Below are positions 43,819 through 51,981 of a stretch of DNA of 64,000 nucleotides, piece by piece; within the stretch, counting starts at the first letter, position 1; each line of letters starts with the position of its first letter. The notes beneath the pieces are model-generated. The model was not told where the DNA came from. It worked only from the letters and a program-made list of their open reading frames with translations, and searched no databases. This DNA is from Mesonia maritima (GTDB lineage Bacteria > Bacteroidota > Bacteroidia > Flavobacteriales > Flavobacteriaceae). The position numbers were made by a program, and so were the translations under genes. The stretch lies in NCBI RefSeq assembly GCF_042433895.1, contig NZ_JBHLUA010000012.1:682001-746000 (forward strand), given 5' to 3'.

Positions 43819-45083
43819 TGAGTTTAACACAAAGAGATCAAAAACATATTTGGCATCCGCTAACGCAACATAAACTTCAGAAAGAAATTATTGGAATTAA
43901 AAAAGCGAAAGGAGTTTATTTAACCGATGAAGAAGGAAATGAATATATAGACGCGATTAGCTCTTGGTATACTTCGGTTTATGGGCATTGCAACGATTTT
44001 ATTTTAGAAAAAGTGAAAGCGCAAATGGATCAGTTAGATCAAATTGTGTTTTCAGGATTCACGCACAAACCTGCGGTAGAATTATCGGAAGCTTTAATTT
44101 CCATTTTACCGAGCGAACAAGAAAAGATCTTTTTTAACGATAATGGATCTACCGCAACAGAAGTCGGTATAAAAATGGCGTTGCAATATCATTTTAACCA
44201 AGGGAATGATAGAAAAGTAATGCTCGCTTTTGAAGAAGGTTTTCATGGCGATACGTTTGGAGCGATGTCGGTTTCGGGACTTTCGGTTTATAATGGCGCT
44301 TTTGAAGAACATTTTATAAAAGTAAAGCGTATTCCGGTTCCTAACGGAAATAATACAAAAGAAATTCTTCAACAATTAAAGAAAATTCATGAAGAAACGC
44401 CGTTGGCCGGATTTATTTATGAACCTTTAGTGCAAGGTGCCGCAGCAATGAAAATGCACGATGGGGAAGGCTTAAACGAAATTTTACGATTTTGCAAAAG
44501 CCGAAATATTGTGTTGGTAGCCGATGAGGTAATGACAGGTTTTGGAAAAACAGGTAAAAATTTTGCTTCAGACTATTTAACCATTCAGCCTGATGTCATT
44601 TGCATGTCTAAAGCATTAACCGCGGGTTTATTACCGATGGGTGCAACTTCATGTTCATTAGAAATTTACAATGCTTTTTATGATGATGAATTGGCAAAAG
44701 GTTTATTTCATGGTCATACCTATACGGCAAATCCATTAGCTTGTGCCGCTGCTTTGGCTGGGGTAAAATTATTAAAATCGAAGGAAATTCAACAGTCTAT
44801 TCAATTAATAAATAATGCGAATACAGAGTTTGAGCGAACGCTAAATTTACATCCAAAAGTAGCTGAAACAAGAAATTTAGGGGTAATTTTCGCGATTGAT
44901 TTAAATATTGAAATGGAGCGCTACGGAAGTACGCGCGATAACATTTTTAAGTCTTTTTTGAAGAAAGGAATTTACCTTCGTCCACTTGGAAAAACTATTT
45001 ATATCGTTCCGCCTTATATTATTTCAAAAGAAGAATTATCTAAAATATATAAGTCAATTACAGAAGTATTAGACGCGCTATAA
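43818..45083 (+). CDS. bioA: Adenosylmethionine-8-amino-7-oxononanoate aminotransferase
   Basis: Transfers an amino group from S-adenosylmethionine to 8-amino-7-oxononanoate to give 7,8-diaminopelargonate. It is a class III PLP aminotransferase of 421 residues: HIWHPLTQH, ISSWYTSVYGHCN, FFNDNGSTATEVGIKMA, the VADEVMTGFGKTG block, PLP lysine Lys265 in CMSKALTAGLLPMG, and GHTYTANPLACAAALA. It ends the first biotin transcript; two tandem hairpins with T-tracts follow. Confidence 0.96.
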   Translation: MSLTQRDQKHIWHPLTQHKLQKEIIGIKKAKGVYLTDEEGNEYIDAISSWYTSVYGHCNDFILEKVKAQMDQLDQIVFSGFTHKPAVELSEALISILPSEQEKIFFNDNGSTATEVGIKMALQYHFNQGNDRKVMLAFEEGFHGDTFGAMSVSGLSVYNGAFEEHFIKVKRIPVPNGNNTKEILQQLKKIHEETPLAGFIYEPLVQGAAAMKMHDGEGLNEILRFCKSRNIVLVADEVMTGFGKTGKNFASDYLTIQPDVICMSKALTAGLLPMGATSCSLEIYNAFYDDELAKGLFHGHTYTANPLACAAALAGVKLLKSKEIQQSIQLINNANTEFERTLNLHPKVAETRNLGVIFAIDLNIEMERYGSTRDNIFKSFLKKGIYLRPLGKTIYIVPPYIISKEELSKIYKSITEVLDAL

Positions 45084-45221
45084 AAAGCAAATTAAGACGT
45101 TAAAGAGCTTTATTTTTGATTCTAAAATTAAATTTTTAATAATTTTTTAGCTATTTACTTCGTTTATGTGTAATTTTTTAAGATATTAGTAATATCATAT
45201 TTTAAATATGAAGGGTTATTG

Positions 45222-45283
45222 AAAATCAGGAATGGGGTATCCTGATTTTTCTGAAAAGCTCCGGTACTAACCGGAGTTTTTTT
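45222..45283 (+). terminator. Two tandem terminator hairpins after bioA
   Basis: Hairpin 1 pairs 45222-45231 (AAAATCAGGA) with 45240-45249 around an 8-base loop and ends in a T-run. Hairpin 2 pairs CTCCGGT (45259-45265) with ACCGGAG (45270-45276) and is followed by seven T. They are only 9 bases apart. Besides termination, the pair could form part of a small RNA or an attenuator of the next gene. Confidence 0.75.
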
Positions 45284-45322
45284 ATAGAAATAAGTTTTAG
45301 ATATTTGCAGAAACTTGCCCCG

Positions 45323-46486
45323 ATGTCAATTAATCCTATTTCCATTGTTTCGCATGCTTCAATTTCTGCTTTAGGTTCTTCAGAAGAAGTAGTTTGGAAT
45401 AATTATGTAAAGGGAAAACCGCTATTTAAAAAAATACCTTTTCAGCATGAAGAAGTTTATGTGAGTAAACTTGCAAATGAAGAAGAGGAGAAAATAGAAG
45501 CTTTAAAAATTGAAAATCAAAAATACAGTCAACTAGACCGAAGTGTTTTGAATGCAATTTTTTCAGGTAGAAAAGCAGTTAAAAATGCAGATTGGGAAAA
45601 AGAAACAATCGGTGTAAATATTGGCTCTTCTCGTGGCGCAACCCAACTTTTTGAAAAATATTATCAAGAATTTTTAACTACCGAAAAATCTTCAACTTTA
45701 GCCTCGCCCACAACTACTTTAGGAAATATTTCTTCGTGGGTAATGCAAGATTTAGGAATCGATGGAGTTGCGTTAAGTCATTCTATCACATGTTCTACAG
45801 CTTTCCACGGAATCTTAAACGCCATTGCTTGGTTAGAAAGCGGAATGAGTGATAAATTTCTAGTCGGTGGTTCAGAAGCGCCTTTAACGCCATTTACCAT
45901 CGCGCAAATGAAAGCCTTGAAACTTTATGCACCAACCGATGAAAATTCGTTTCCGAATAAAAGCATGGATTTTTCGAAAGCTAGAAACACGATGATTTTA
46001 GGAGAAGCTGCCGCAAGTTTTTGTCTAGAAAAAGCCGAAAAGAATGAAAAAGGAATCAAAATAATTGGTTATGGATTTGGTTCAGAAAAATTAAAACATA
46101 GCGTTTCAATCTCTTCAGATGCAGAATGTTTACAAACTTCAATGAAAATGGCTTTGAACAAAGCAAATCTTGAAATGGTAGACGCAGTTGTACTTCATGC
46201 ACCGGGTACAATAAAAGGAGACACTTCTGAATTAGCAGCTTTACAAAAAATATTTCCAAAAGAGCTTCCGGCATTAACTTCAAATAAATTTTTAATTGGT
46301 CATACATTTGGAGCTTCCGGGGCGATGAGTTTAGAAATGGCAATTTTAATGCTGAAGAATCAACAATTTATTGAAAATCCTTTTTATAAAAATAAATCGA
46401 TTCCACCTACTCTAAAATCGATTATGGTAAATGCCGTAGGTTTTGGCGGTAATGCGGTAAGTATAATTATTTCAATAAACTCATAA
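45323..46486 (+). CDS. Beta-ketoacyl synthase (KAS I/II type)
   Basis: A 387-residue thiolase-fold condensing enzyme that extends acyl chains on ACP. The catalytic triad is complete: Cys157 in ITCSTAFHG, His292 in LHAPGTIKGD and His327 in NKFLIGHTFGASGAMS. It is somewhat shorter than FabF (about 410). Being between bioA and bioB, it may act in making the pimeloyl precursor of biotin, a role known for other ketoacyl synthases but not shown here; fatty-acid or flexirubin-type synthesis are alternatives. The ATG of MSINPIS was chosen over an in-frame TTG 18 bases earlier. Confidence 0.92.
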   Translation: MSINPISIVSHASISALGSSEEVVWNNYVKGKPLFKKIPFQHEEVYVSKLANEEEEKIEALKIENQKYSQLDRSVLNAIFSGRKAVKNADWEKETIGVNIGSSRGATQLFEKYYQEFLTTEKSSTLASPTTTLGNISSWVMQDLGIDGVALSHSITCSTAFHGILNAIAWLESGMSDKFLVGGSEAPLTPFTIAQMKALKLYAPTDENSFPNKSMDFSKARNTMILGEAAASFCLEKAEKNEKGIKIIGYGFGSEKLKHSVSISSDAECLQTSMKMALNKANLEMVDAVVLHAPGTIKGDTSELAALQKIFPKELPALTSNKFLIGHTFGASGAMSLEMAILMLKNQQFIENPFYKNKSIPPTLKSIMVNAVGFGGNAVSIIISINS

Positions 46487-46545
46487 ATTTACACTAGAAG
46501 TTTAAAAACTTTCTTGAATAGGCCGTAAGGTAAACGAGCTTTTAC

Positions 46546-46553
46546 TATTTTTG
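46546..46553 (+). promoter_or_regulatory. Candidate -7 box for bioB
   Basis: TATTTTTG is a perfect TAnnTTTG match 20 bases before the bioB ATG, so bioB may have its own promoter in addition to read-through. Confidence 0.45.
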
Positions 46554-46573
46554 AAATCTAAGCGATAAAGAAT

Positions 46574-47668
46574 ATGGAAATTAAACACCACTGGACTCAA
46601 GAAGAAATCACTGAAATTTACAATAAACCTTTAATGGAATTATTGTATGAAGCAGCAACAGTTCATCGAAAATATCATAATCCAAATACGGTTCAAGTTT
46701 CAACCTTACTCTCTATAAAAACCGGCGGATGTCCCGAAGATTGCGGTTATTGTCCGCAAGCAGCACGATATCATACCGATATCGAAGGAAATGATTTAAT
46801 GAGTGTTCAGCAAGTAAAAGCACAAGCATTACGGGCAAAAGCTTCCGGGAGTTCTCGTGTTTGTATGGGTGCGGCTTGGCGAAATGTAAAAGACGGACCA
46901 GAATTCGATAATGTGTTAGAAATGGTGCGAACCATCAATAAACTTGATATGGAAGTTTGCTGTACATTAGGAATGGTGACAGAAAATCAAGCAAAACGAT
47001 TAGAAGAAGCTGGATTATACGCATACAACCATAATTTAGATACTTCAGAAGAATATTACAAAGAGGTTATTTCTACACGCGGTTACGAAGATCGTCTAGA
47101 AACCTTAAATAACGTACGCAAAACTAATGTTACCGTTTGTAGTGGTGGAATTATAGGAATGGGCGAAAAAGAAGAAGATCGTGCAGGAATGTTAGTTGCT
47201 TTAGCAAGATTAAATCCGCAACCGGAATCAGTTCCAATTAATGCTTTAGTTCCGGTAGAAGGAACACCAATGGAAGAGCAACAAAAAGTTTCTATTTGGG
47301 AAATGGTAAGAATGGTAGCAACTACCAGAATTGTAATGCCACAAACGCAAGTTCGTTTATCTGCGGGTAGAACCGATATGAGTAAAGAAGGACAAGCGAT
47401 GTGTTTTTTCGCGGGAGCAAATTCAATTTTTGCGGGCGACAAATTATTAACCACTCCAAATCCCGATGTTACTGAAGATATGCAACTTTTTAAAGAATTA
47501 GGTTTAGATGTTCAAAAACCATTCGAAAAACACAGTCAACGAAAAAGTGTAGAAGCAGCAGATTCGGTTCATCAATCATTGGGAGAAAAACCAAAATGGT
47601 CGCGTCCAGGGCATAAAATTGAAAAAAACGTAGAGGCTCAAGAAAAAAGAAAGAAAGCGAAAGCTTAG
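46574..47668 (+). CDS. bioB: Biotin synthase
   Basis: A radical SAM enzyme that inserts sulfur into dethiobiotin. The CxxxCxxC motif that holds the [4Fe-4S] cluster is GGCPEDCGYCPQ. Other BioB blocks are SRVCMGAAWRNV, NHNLDTS, TVCSGGIIGMGE, INALVPVEGTP and VRLSAGRTDMS with the Arg that ligates the [2Fe-2S] cluster. The 364-residue length includes a basic C-terminal tail (about 340-364). It is 19 bases upstream of two cupin-like genes. Confidence 0.98.
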   Translation: MEIKHHWTQEEITEIYNKPLMELLYEAATVHRKYHNPNTVQVSTLLSIKTGGCPEDCGYCPQAARYHTDIEGNDLMSVQQVKAQALRAKASGSSRVCMGAAWRNVKDGPEFDNVLEMVRTINKLDMEVCCTLGMVTENQAKRLEEAGLYAYNHNLDTSEEYYKEVISTRGYEDRLETLNNVRKTNVTVCSGGIIGMGEKEEDRAGMLVALARLNPQPESVPINALVPVEGTPMEEQQKVSIWEMVRMVATTRIVMPQTQVRLSAGRTDMSKEGQAMCFFAGANSIFAGDKLLTTPNPDVTEDMQLFKELGLDVQKPFEKHSQRKSVEAADSVHQSLGEKPKWSRPGHKIEKNVEAQEKRKKAKA

Positions 47669-47687
47669 GTATAATTTTGGGTGCGAA

Positions 47688-48542
47688 ATGAAGTTGAAGG
47701 AGATAGATTATAGAGATAAAATTACGGGAACTGAATTTATTACTAATTATGTAAAAAAGCAGAAACCCTTAGTTTTAACAAAGCTTTCTGAAGACTGGCC
47801 GGCAAGAAAAAAATGGAATTTAAATTATTTTGCTGAAGAAGTTGGCAACGTAGTAGTTCCGCTTTACGATAGCGAACCCGCAAAAGGAAACGAGAATTCC
47901 CGAAAACCGGCAAAACGTTTACCGATGCGGGAATATATTCAGTTGTTAAAAAAAGGTCCTACAGATCTTCGTATTTTCTTTTTCAATGTTTTACAGAAGT
48001 GTCCCAAACTAACAGAAGATTTTAGTTATCCCGATATTGGTTTAAAATTCTTTAAGAAATTACCGGTGTTGTTTTTTGGTGGTGAAGGAGCCAGAGTGTT
48101 AACTCATTACGATGTTGATCTTGCTGAAAATATGCATTTCAACCTATACGGTGAAAAGGAAGTTATACTCTTTCCTCACGATCAAAAAAAATACCTTTAT
48201 CACGTTCCTTTTTCAATAGTGACGATTGAAGAAATTGAAATGGATAACCCAGATTTTAAAAAATATCCCGCTTTAAAAAAGTTAGAAGGTTATAAAGTTC
48301 GGCTAAAGGCTGGAGAAACTTTGTATATTCCTAGCGGGTATTGGCATTATATTCGTTATGTAAGTCCGAGTATTTCAATGACACTTCGCGCCTTACCCAG
48401 AAGTTTTTCAAAACTCACAAAAGTGTTTAAAAATATTGTTTTTATGATGAGTTTTGATAATTTAATGAGAAAATTACGCGGACAACGTTGGGTTGATTAT
48501 AAAAATAAGTTAGCAGTAAAGCGTACGCATAAAAATATATAG
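47688..48542 (+). CDS. Cupin-like / JmjC-type protein, copy 1
   Basis: A 284-residue protein of the cupin_8 (FIH/JmjC-like) fold, members of which are Fe(II)/2-oxoglutarate hydroxylases. The metal ligands are in place: His140-Tyr-Asp142 (VLTHYDVD) and His220 in PSGYWHYIRY, 80 residues later. FITNYVKKQKPLVLTKLSEDWPARKKW is the typical N-terminal block. The 2-oxoglutarate Lys may be in the strand after HxD. Substrate unknown. It follows bioB by 19 bases and is followed after 5 bases by a paralogue. Confidence 0.88.
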   Translation: MKLKEIDYRDKITGTEFITNYVKKQKPLVLTKLSEDWPARKKWNLNYFAEEVGNVVVPLYDSEPAKGNENSRKPAKRLPMREYIQLLKKGPTDLRIFFFNVLQKCPKLTEDFSYPDIGLKFFKKLPVLFFGGEGARVLTHYDVDLAENMHFNLYGEKEVILFPHDQKKYLYHVPFSIVTIEEIEMDNPDFKKYPALKKLEGYKVRLKAGETLYIPSGYWHYIRYVSPSISMTLRALPRSFSKLTKVFKNIVFMMSFDNLMRKLRGQRWVDYKNKLAVKRTHKNI

Positions 48543-48547
48543 ATTGA

Positions 48548-49432
48548 ATGATGAAAGTTAATGGATTATATGCTGAAGAAATTCCACGCGTAAAAACTAT
48601 TAGTAAAAAAGATTTTATAGAAAATTATGTAAAGCCTCAAAAACCTTTGGTAATTGAAGAGTTAACTAAAGATTGGGACGCTTACGACAAATGGAATTTA
48701 GATTATATAGCCGAAGTTACAGGAGATAAAACCGTTCCGCTTTTTGACGATCGTCCGGCTTCTTCAGAATATAAATTTAACGAGCCACACGCAAAAATGA
48801 AGATGGAAGAATACATTCATCTTTTAAAAAACGAACCGACTAATTACCGAATTTTTTTATATAGTTTGCTAAAAGAAGTTCCTTCGCTTCAGAACGATTT
48901 TAGCTATCCCGATATTGGTTTAAAATTTCTGAAGCAACTTCCATTTTTATTTTTTGGCGGTGAAGATTCAAAAGTATTTATGCATTATGATATTGATTAT
49001 GCGAATATTATGCATTTTCATTTCCACGGAAAAAAACGCTGTTTAATTTATCCGCCTTCAGAATCTAAATATCTTTATAAAGTTCCGCATGCATTAATTT
49101 CTAGAGAAGATATCGATTTTTCGAATCCAGATTTAGAAAAATGGCCGGCGTTAAAAAAAGCAAAAGGTTTTGTCGCAGATTTATCTCATGGAGAAGCGCT
49201 TTATATGCCGGAAGGCTATTGGCATTATATGCATTATAAAACGGCAGGTTTTTCTATGAGCTTACGTTCAATTCCTAAAAAGCCCAAACATTTGGCAAAA
49301 GCAGCTTATAACGTTTTTGTAATGCGCCATTATGATAATTTAATGCGAAAATTAAAAGGACAAGCGTGGATAGATTATAAAGATGAAATGGCTTATAAAA
49401 AGACGCATCAGAAAAACAAGCTTCCTTTTTAA
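48548..49432 (+). CDS. Cupin-like / JmjC-type protein, copy 2
   Basis: A 294-residue paralogue of the preceding protein with the same layout: FIENYVKPQKPLVIEELTKDWDAYDKW, FSYPDIGLKFLKQLPFLFFGGE, the ligands His146-Tyr-Asp148 (FMHYDIDY) and His226 in PEGYWHYMHY. Both copies keep the full facial triad, so both should bind iron. They differ widely elsewhere, which suggests distinct substrates or a heterodimer. The double ATG at 48548/48551 leaves the exact start open by one codon. Confidence 0.88.
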   Translation: MMKVNGLYAEEIPRVKTISKKDFIENYVKPQKPLVIEELTKDWDAYDKWNLDYIAEVTGDKTVPLFDDRPASSEYKFNEPHAKMKMEEYIHLLKNEPTNYRIFLYSLLKEVPSLQNDFSYPDIGLKFLKQLPFLFFGGEDSKVFMHYDIDYANIMHFHFHGKKRCLIYPPSESKYLYKVPHALISREDIDFSNPDLEKWPALKKAKGFVADLSHGEALYMPEGYWHYMHYKTAGFSMSLRSIPKKPKHLAKAAYNVFVMRHYDNLMRKLKGQAWIDYKDEMAYKKTHQKNKLPF

Positions 49433-49483
49433 TAGGAATATTTTACCTAACAATTCTCTAATCAAAAATTAACATTAATCGTA

Positions 49484-49533
49484 TAGAATTAGTCTAAATA
49501 AGTTTCGCTAGATCTAATTTTGTATTATTTTTG
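49484..49533 (+). promoter_or_regulatory. Promoter and TAGA/TCTA operators of the TonB receptor operon
   Basis: TATTTTTG at 49526-49533 is a perfect TAnnTTTG box. Two inverted repeats with TAGA and TCTA arms lie just upstream: TAGA-N5-TCTA at 49484-49496 and the perfect palindrome TAGATCTA at 49509-49516, 25 bases apart. They overlap the -33 region, where an iron-responsive repressor would be expected to bind. The regulator is not identified. Confidence 0.4.
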
Positions 49534-49568
49534 CGGCAGTTTAAAATAAATCTAAATAAATCTAAATT

Positions 49569-51959
49569 TTGCCGCATTCGAATTCTTTATATAAGTTTTT
49601 TTGCTTTTCACTTTTTGTGATCTGTTCGGTGAATTTATTTTCTCAAAACTTTGAAAATACTCGTGTTTCAGGAGAAATCCTAACCGTTTCCGGAAAAGCA
49701 TTAGAAGGTGTGAATGTTATTTTGGAAGGCGAGAATAGAGGCGTAGTTACCAATTCAAACGGATTTTATAGCATCAATAATATTTCTTCAGGAAAACATA
49801 CGCTTAAAGTGAGTTTTTTAGGTTTTAAAACCATTCAGAAGGAAATTGATATAAAAAAGGGCGAACAATTAACGCTAAACTTTAAGTTAGAAGACGCACC
49901 TTTTGAAATGGGAAGCGTAAAATTAGAAGGGAAATCGGCTATTCGTAAAATAAATGAGCAATCCTATGCGGTTACTTCTGTTTCCGCTAAAGAATTTTAC
50001 AACACTACATCAGATGCTAAACAAGTTTTAAATCGCGTGCCGGGAGTTCGAATTTTACAGGATGGTGGTTTAGGTTCAGATTTAGATTTTTCTTTAAACG
50101 GTTTTTCAGGAGATCAAGTAAAGTTTTTTCTCAACGGAATTCCGATGGATAATTTTGGCTCTTCCTTCAATTTAGCGAGTATTCCGGTGAATTCTATAGA
50201 GCGAATAGATGTTTACAAAGGCGTTGTTCCTGTTTGGTTGGGAACTGATGCTTTAGGCGGAGCGGTAAATATTATTACCAATCAAAAAATAGATTTTTTA
50301 GATGCTTCTTATTCAGTTGGTTCATTTAATACGCATCGAGCTTCCGTAAATGGTTCGTTTGTAAAGAAAAATGGATTTACGGTTCGAGGAAATTTAAACT
50401 ATAATTATTCTGATAATGATTATGATGTTATCGCCGATATTAGAGATTATAACGGAACTGTTGTTGAAAAAGGCGTAGAAGTTAGAAGGTTTCACGATCG
50501 TTATCGTTCCTTAACCGCTAATTTTGAAACAGGTTGGGTAAACACTTCGTTTGCAGATCAATTATTAGTCGGAATCATTGCTTCCGGAGATGATAATCAA
50601 ATTCAAAATGGGCAAACCATGAATCTTCCCTATGGCGGAGTCGTGAGAGAAAGCAGTTCTTTTATTCCAACTTTAAAATATACAAAACGAGATCTTTTTC
50701 TGGAAGGTTTAGATGTGAGTTTAAATAGCGCTTACAGTATAATTGAACAAAAAACGATTGATACCTTAACGGGTAAAAAATTTAATTGGTACGGAGAAGT
50801 TCTTACACCTGCTGAAAATGAAATTCCTTCGGAAACCGATGCGGAATCGGGAGAAAGAAGATTGCTTACATTCGATAATACTGAATTTTCTACGCAGTTT
50901 AACACCAGTTATTTATTCAATAATCAACATTCAGTAGTATTAAATTATTCGTTGCAAAACTTCAAAAGAGAATCTGGAGATGAAATTAACCCGGATAGAC
51001 TGCGCTATCAGTTTTCAAGTAAAGTGAATAAGAATATTGCAGGCTTCGCTTATAAATTCGACTATGATAAAAAATGGAGCACTACCCTTTTCGGAAAAGC
51101 CTATTTTTTAAAAGTCGAAAGTTTTAACGAAGATTTAGAAGGAACTTCTACAGCCAACAAAGATAATTACGGCTACGGAATTGCCAGCTCTTATTTTATT
51201 TTGCCGACTTTACAAGTAAAAGCATCTTTTGAACGCGCTTATAGATTACCAACACCAACCGAAATTTTAGGTGATGGTTTAAATACACAACCTAATTTGG
51301 CTTTAAAACCTGAGGAAAGTAATAATTATAATGTTGGATTAAATTACAACCAAACCTTTAATACAATTCACCAACTTGGTATAGAAGGAAATTTCATTTA
51401 TCGAGATTCAAAAAATTTAATTTATGAAACCGTTCAAGGAATCGAATCGACCAGTAGAAATTTAAATAAAGCAAGAACCGTTGGGGTAGAAGGAAGCGTT
51501 AATTATAGCTGGAAAGAACTATTTAATATCGGAGCCAACGTAACGTATCAAAACATAACCGATCAAGCCGATAAAATTTATAGTGAATTTTCCGGCTATC
51601 AAGAAAATTTTCTGAAAGGAGCGAGAGTTCCTAACAAGCCTTATTTATTTGGAAATGCCACTGCCGGTTTAAGGTTTAAAGATGTTGGTGTCGAAAATTC
51701 TCAGCTTCAATTCACGTATCGATACAATTACGTGGAAGAGTTTTTCTTCAGCTGGGCAAGATTTGGGAGCAGAGACAATAAAGCTATTATTCCGCAACAA
51801 AGTTCTCACGATCTGGAGTTGGTCTATAGCTTTCAGCAAAATAAATATAATATTGGCATAGAATGTAGAAACCTAACCGATGCTGTTTTGTATGATAAAT
51901 TCAGATTACAAAAACCGGGTAGAGCTTTCTACGTAAAATTTAGATACGCAATCAATTAA
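49569..51959 (+). CDS. TonB-dependent receptor, probably siderophore
   Basis: A 796-residue outer-membrane gated channel. Signal peptide ending VNLFSQ (about 1-25); carboxypeptidase-regulatory-like domain (about 30-110, VSGEILTVSGKALEGVNVILEGENRGVVTNSNGFYSI, common in Bacteroidetes receptors); plug (about 120-240, ending IERIDVYKGVVPVWLGTDALGGAVNIIT); 22-strand barrel to the end (RAFYVKFRYAIN). The start is TTG, two codons after an in-frame TAA; no ATG is suitably placed. Downstream DUF4374 and PepSY genes are typical partners of iron-siderophore receptors. No SusD partner is present, so a glycan role is unlikely. Confidence 0.93.
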   Translation: MPHSNSLYKFFCFSLFVICSVNLFSQNFENTRVSGEILTVSGKALEGVNVILEGENRGVVTNSNGFYSINNISSGKHTLKVSFLGFKTIQKEIDIKKGEQLTLNFKLEDAPFEMGSVKLEGKSAIRKINEQSYAVTSVSAKEFYNTTSDAKQVLNRVPGVRILQDGGLGSDLDFSLNGFSGDQVKFFLNGIPMDNFGSSFNLASIPVNSIERIDVYKGVVPVWLGTDALGGAVNIITNQKIDFLDASYSVGSFNTHRASVNGSFVKKNGFTVRGNLNYNYSDNDYDVIADIRDYNGTVVEKGVEVRRFHDRYRSLTANFETGWVNTSFADQLLVGIIASGDDNQIQNGQTMNLPYGGVVRESSSFIPTLKYTKRDLFLEGLDVSLNSAYSIIEQKTIDTLTGKKFNWYGEVLTPAENEIPSETDAESGERRLLTFDNTEFSTQFNTSYLFNNQHSVVLNYSLQNFKRESGDEINPDRLRYQFSSKVNKNIAGFAYKFDYDKKWSTTLFGKAYFLKVESFNEDLEGTSTANKDNYGYGIASSYFILPTLQVKASFERAYRLPTPTEILGDGLNTQPNLALKPEESNNYNVGLNYNQTFNTIHQLGIEGNFIYRDSKNLIYETVQGIESTSRNLNKARTVGVEGSVNYSWKELFNIGANVTYQNITDQADKIYSEFSGYQENFLKGARVPNKPYLFGNATAGLRFKDVGVENSQLQFTYRYNYVEEFFFSWARFGSRDNKAIIPQQSSHDLELVYSFQQNKYNIGIECRNLTDAVLYDKFRLQKPGRAFYVKFRYAIN

Positions 51960-51981
51960 TAATTATAAATAAATAGTTCAT

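Noticed and set aside
45150..45283. Biotin or other riboswitch ahead of the ketoacyl synthase
   Set aside because: No known biotin riboswitch class exists, and the visible structure is two simple hairpins without a conserved aptamer-like core.
49545..49567. Tandem AAATAAATCT-like repeat before the TonB receptor start
   Set aside because: Only two short AT-rich units in an AT-rich genome; could easily be chance.
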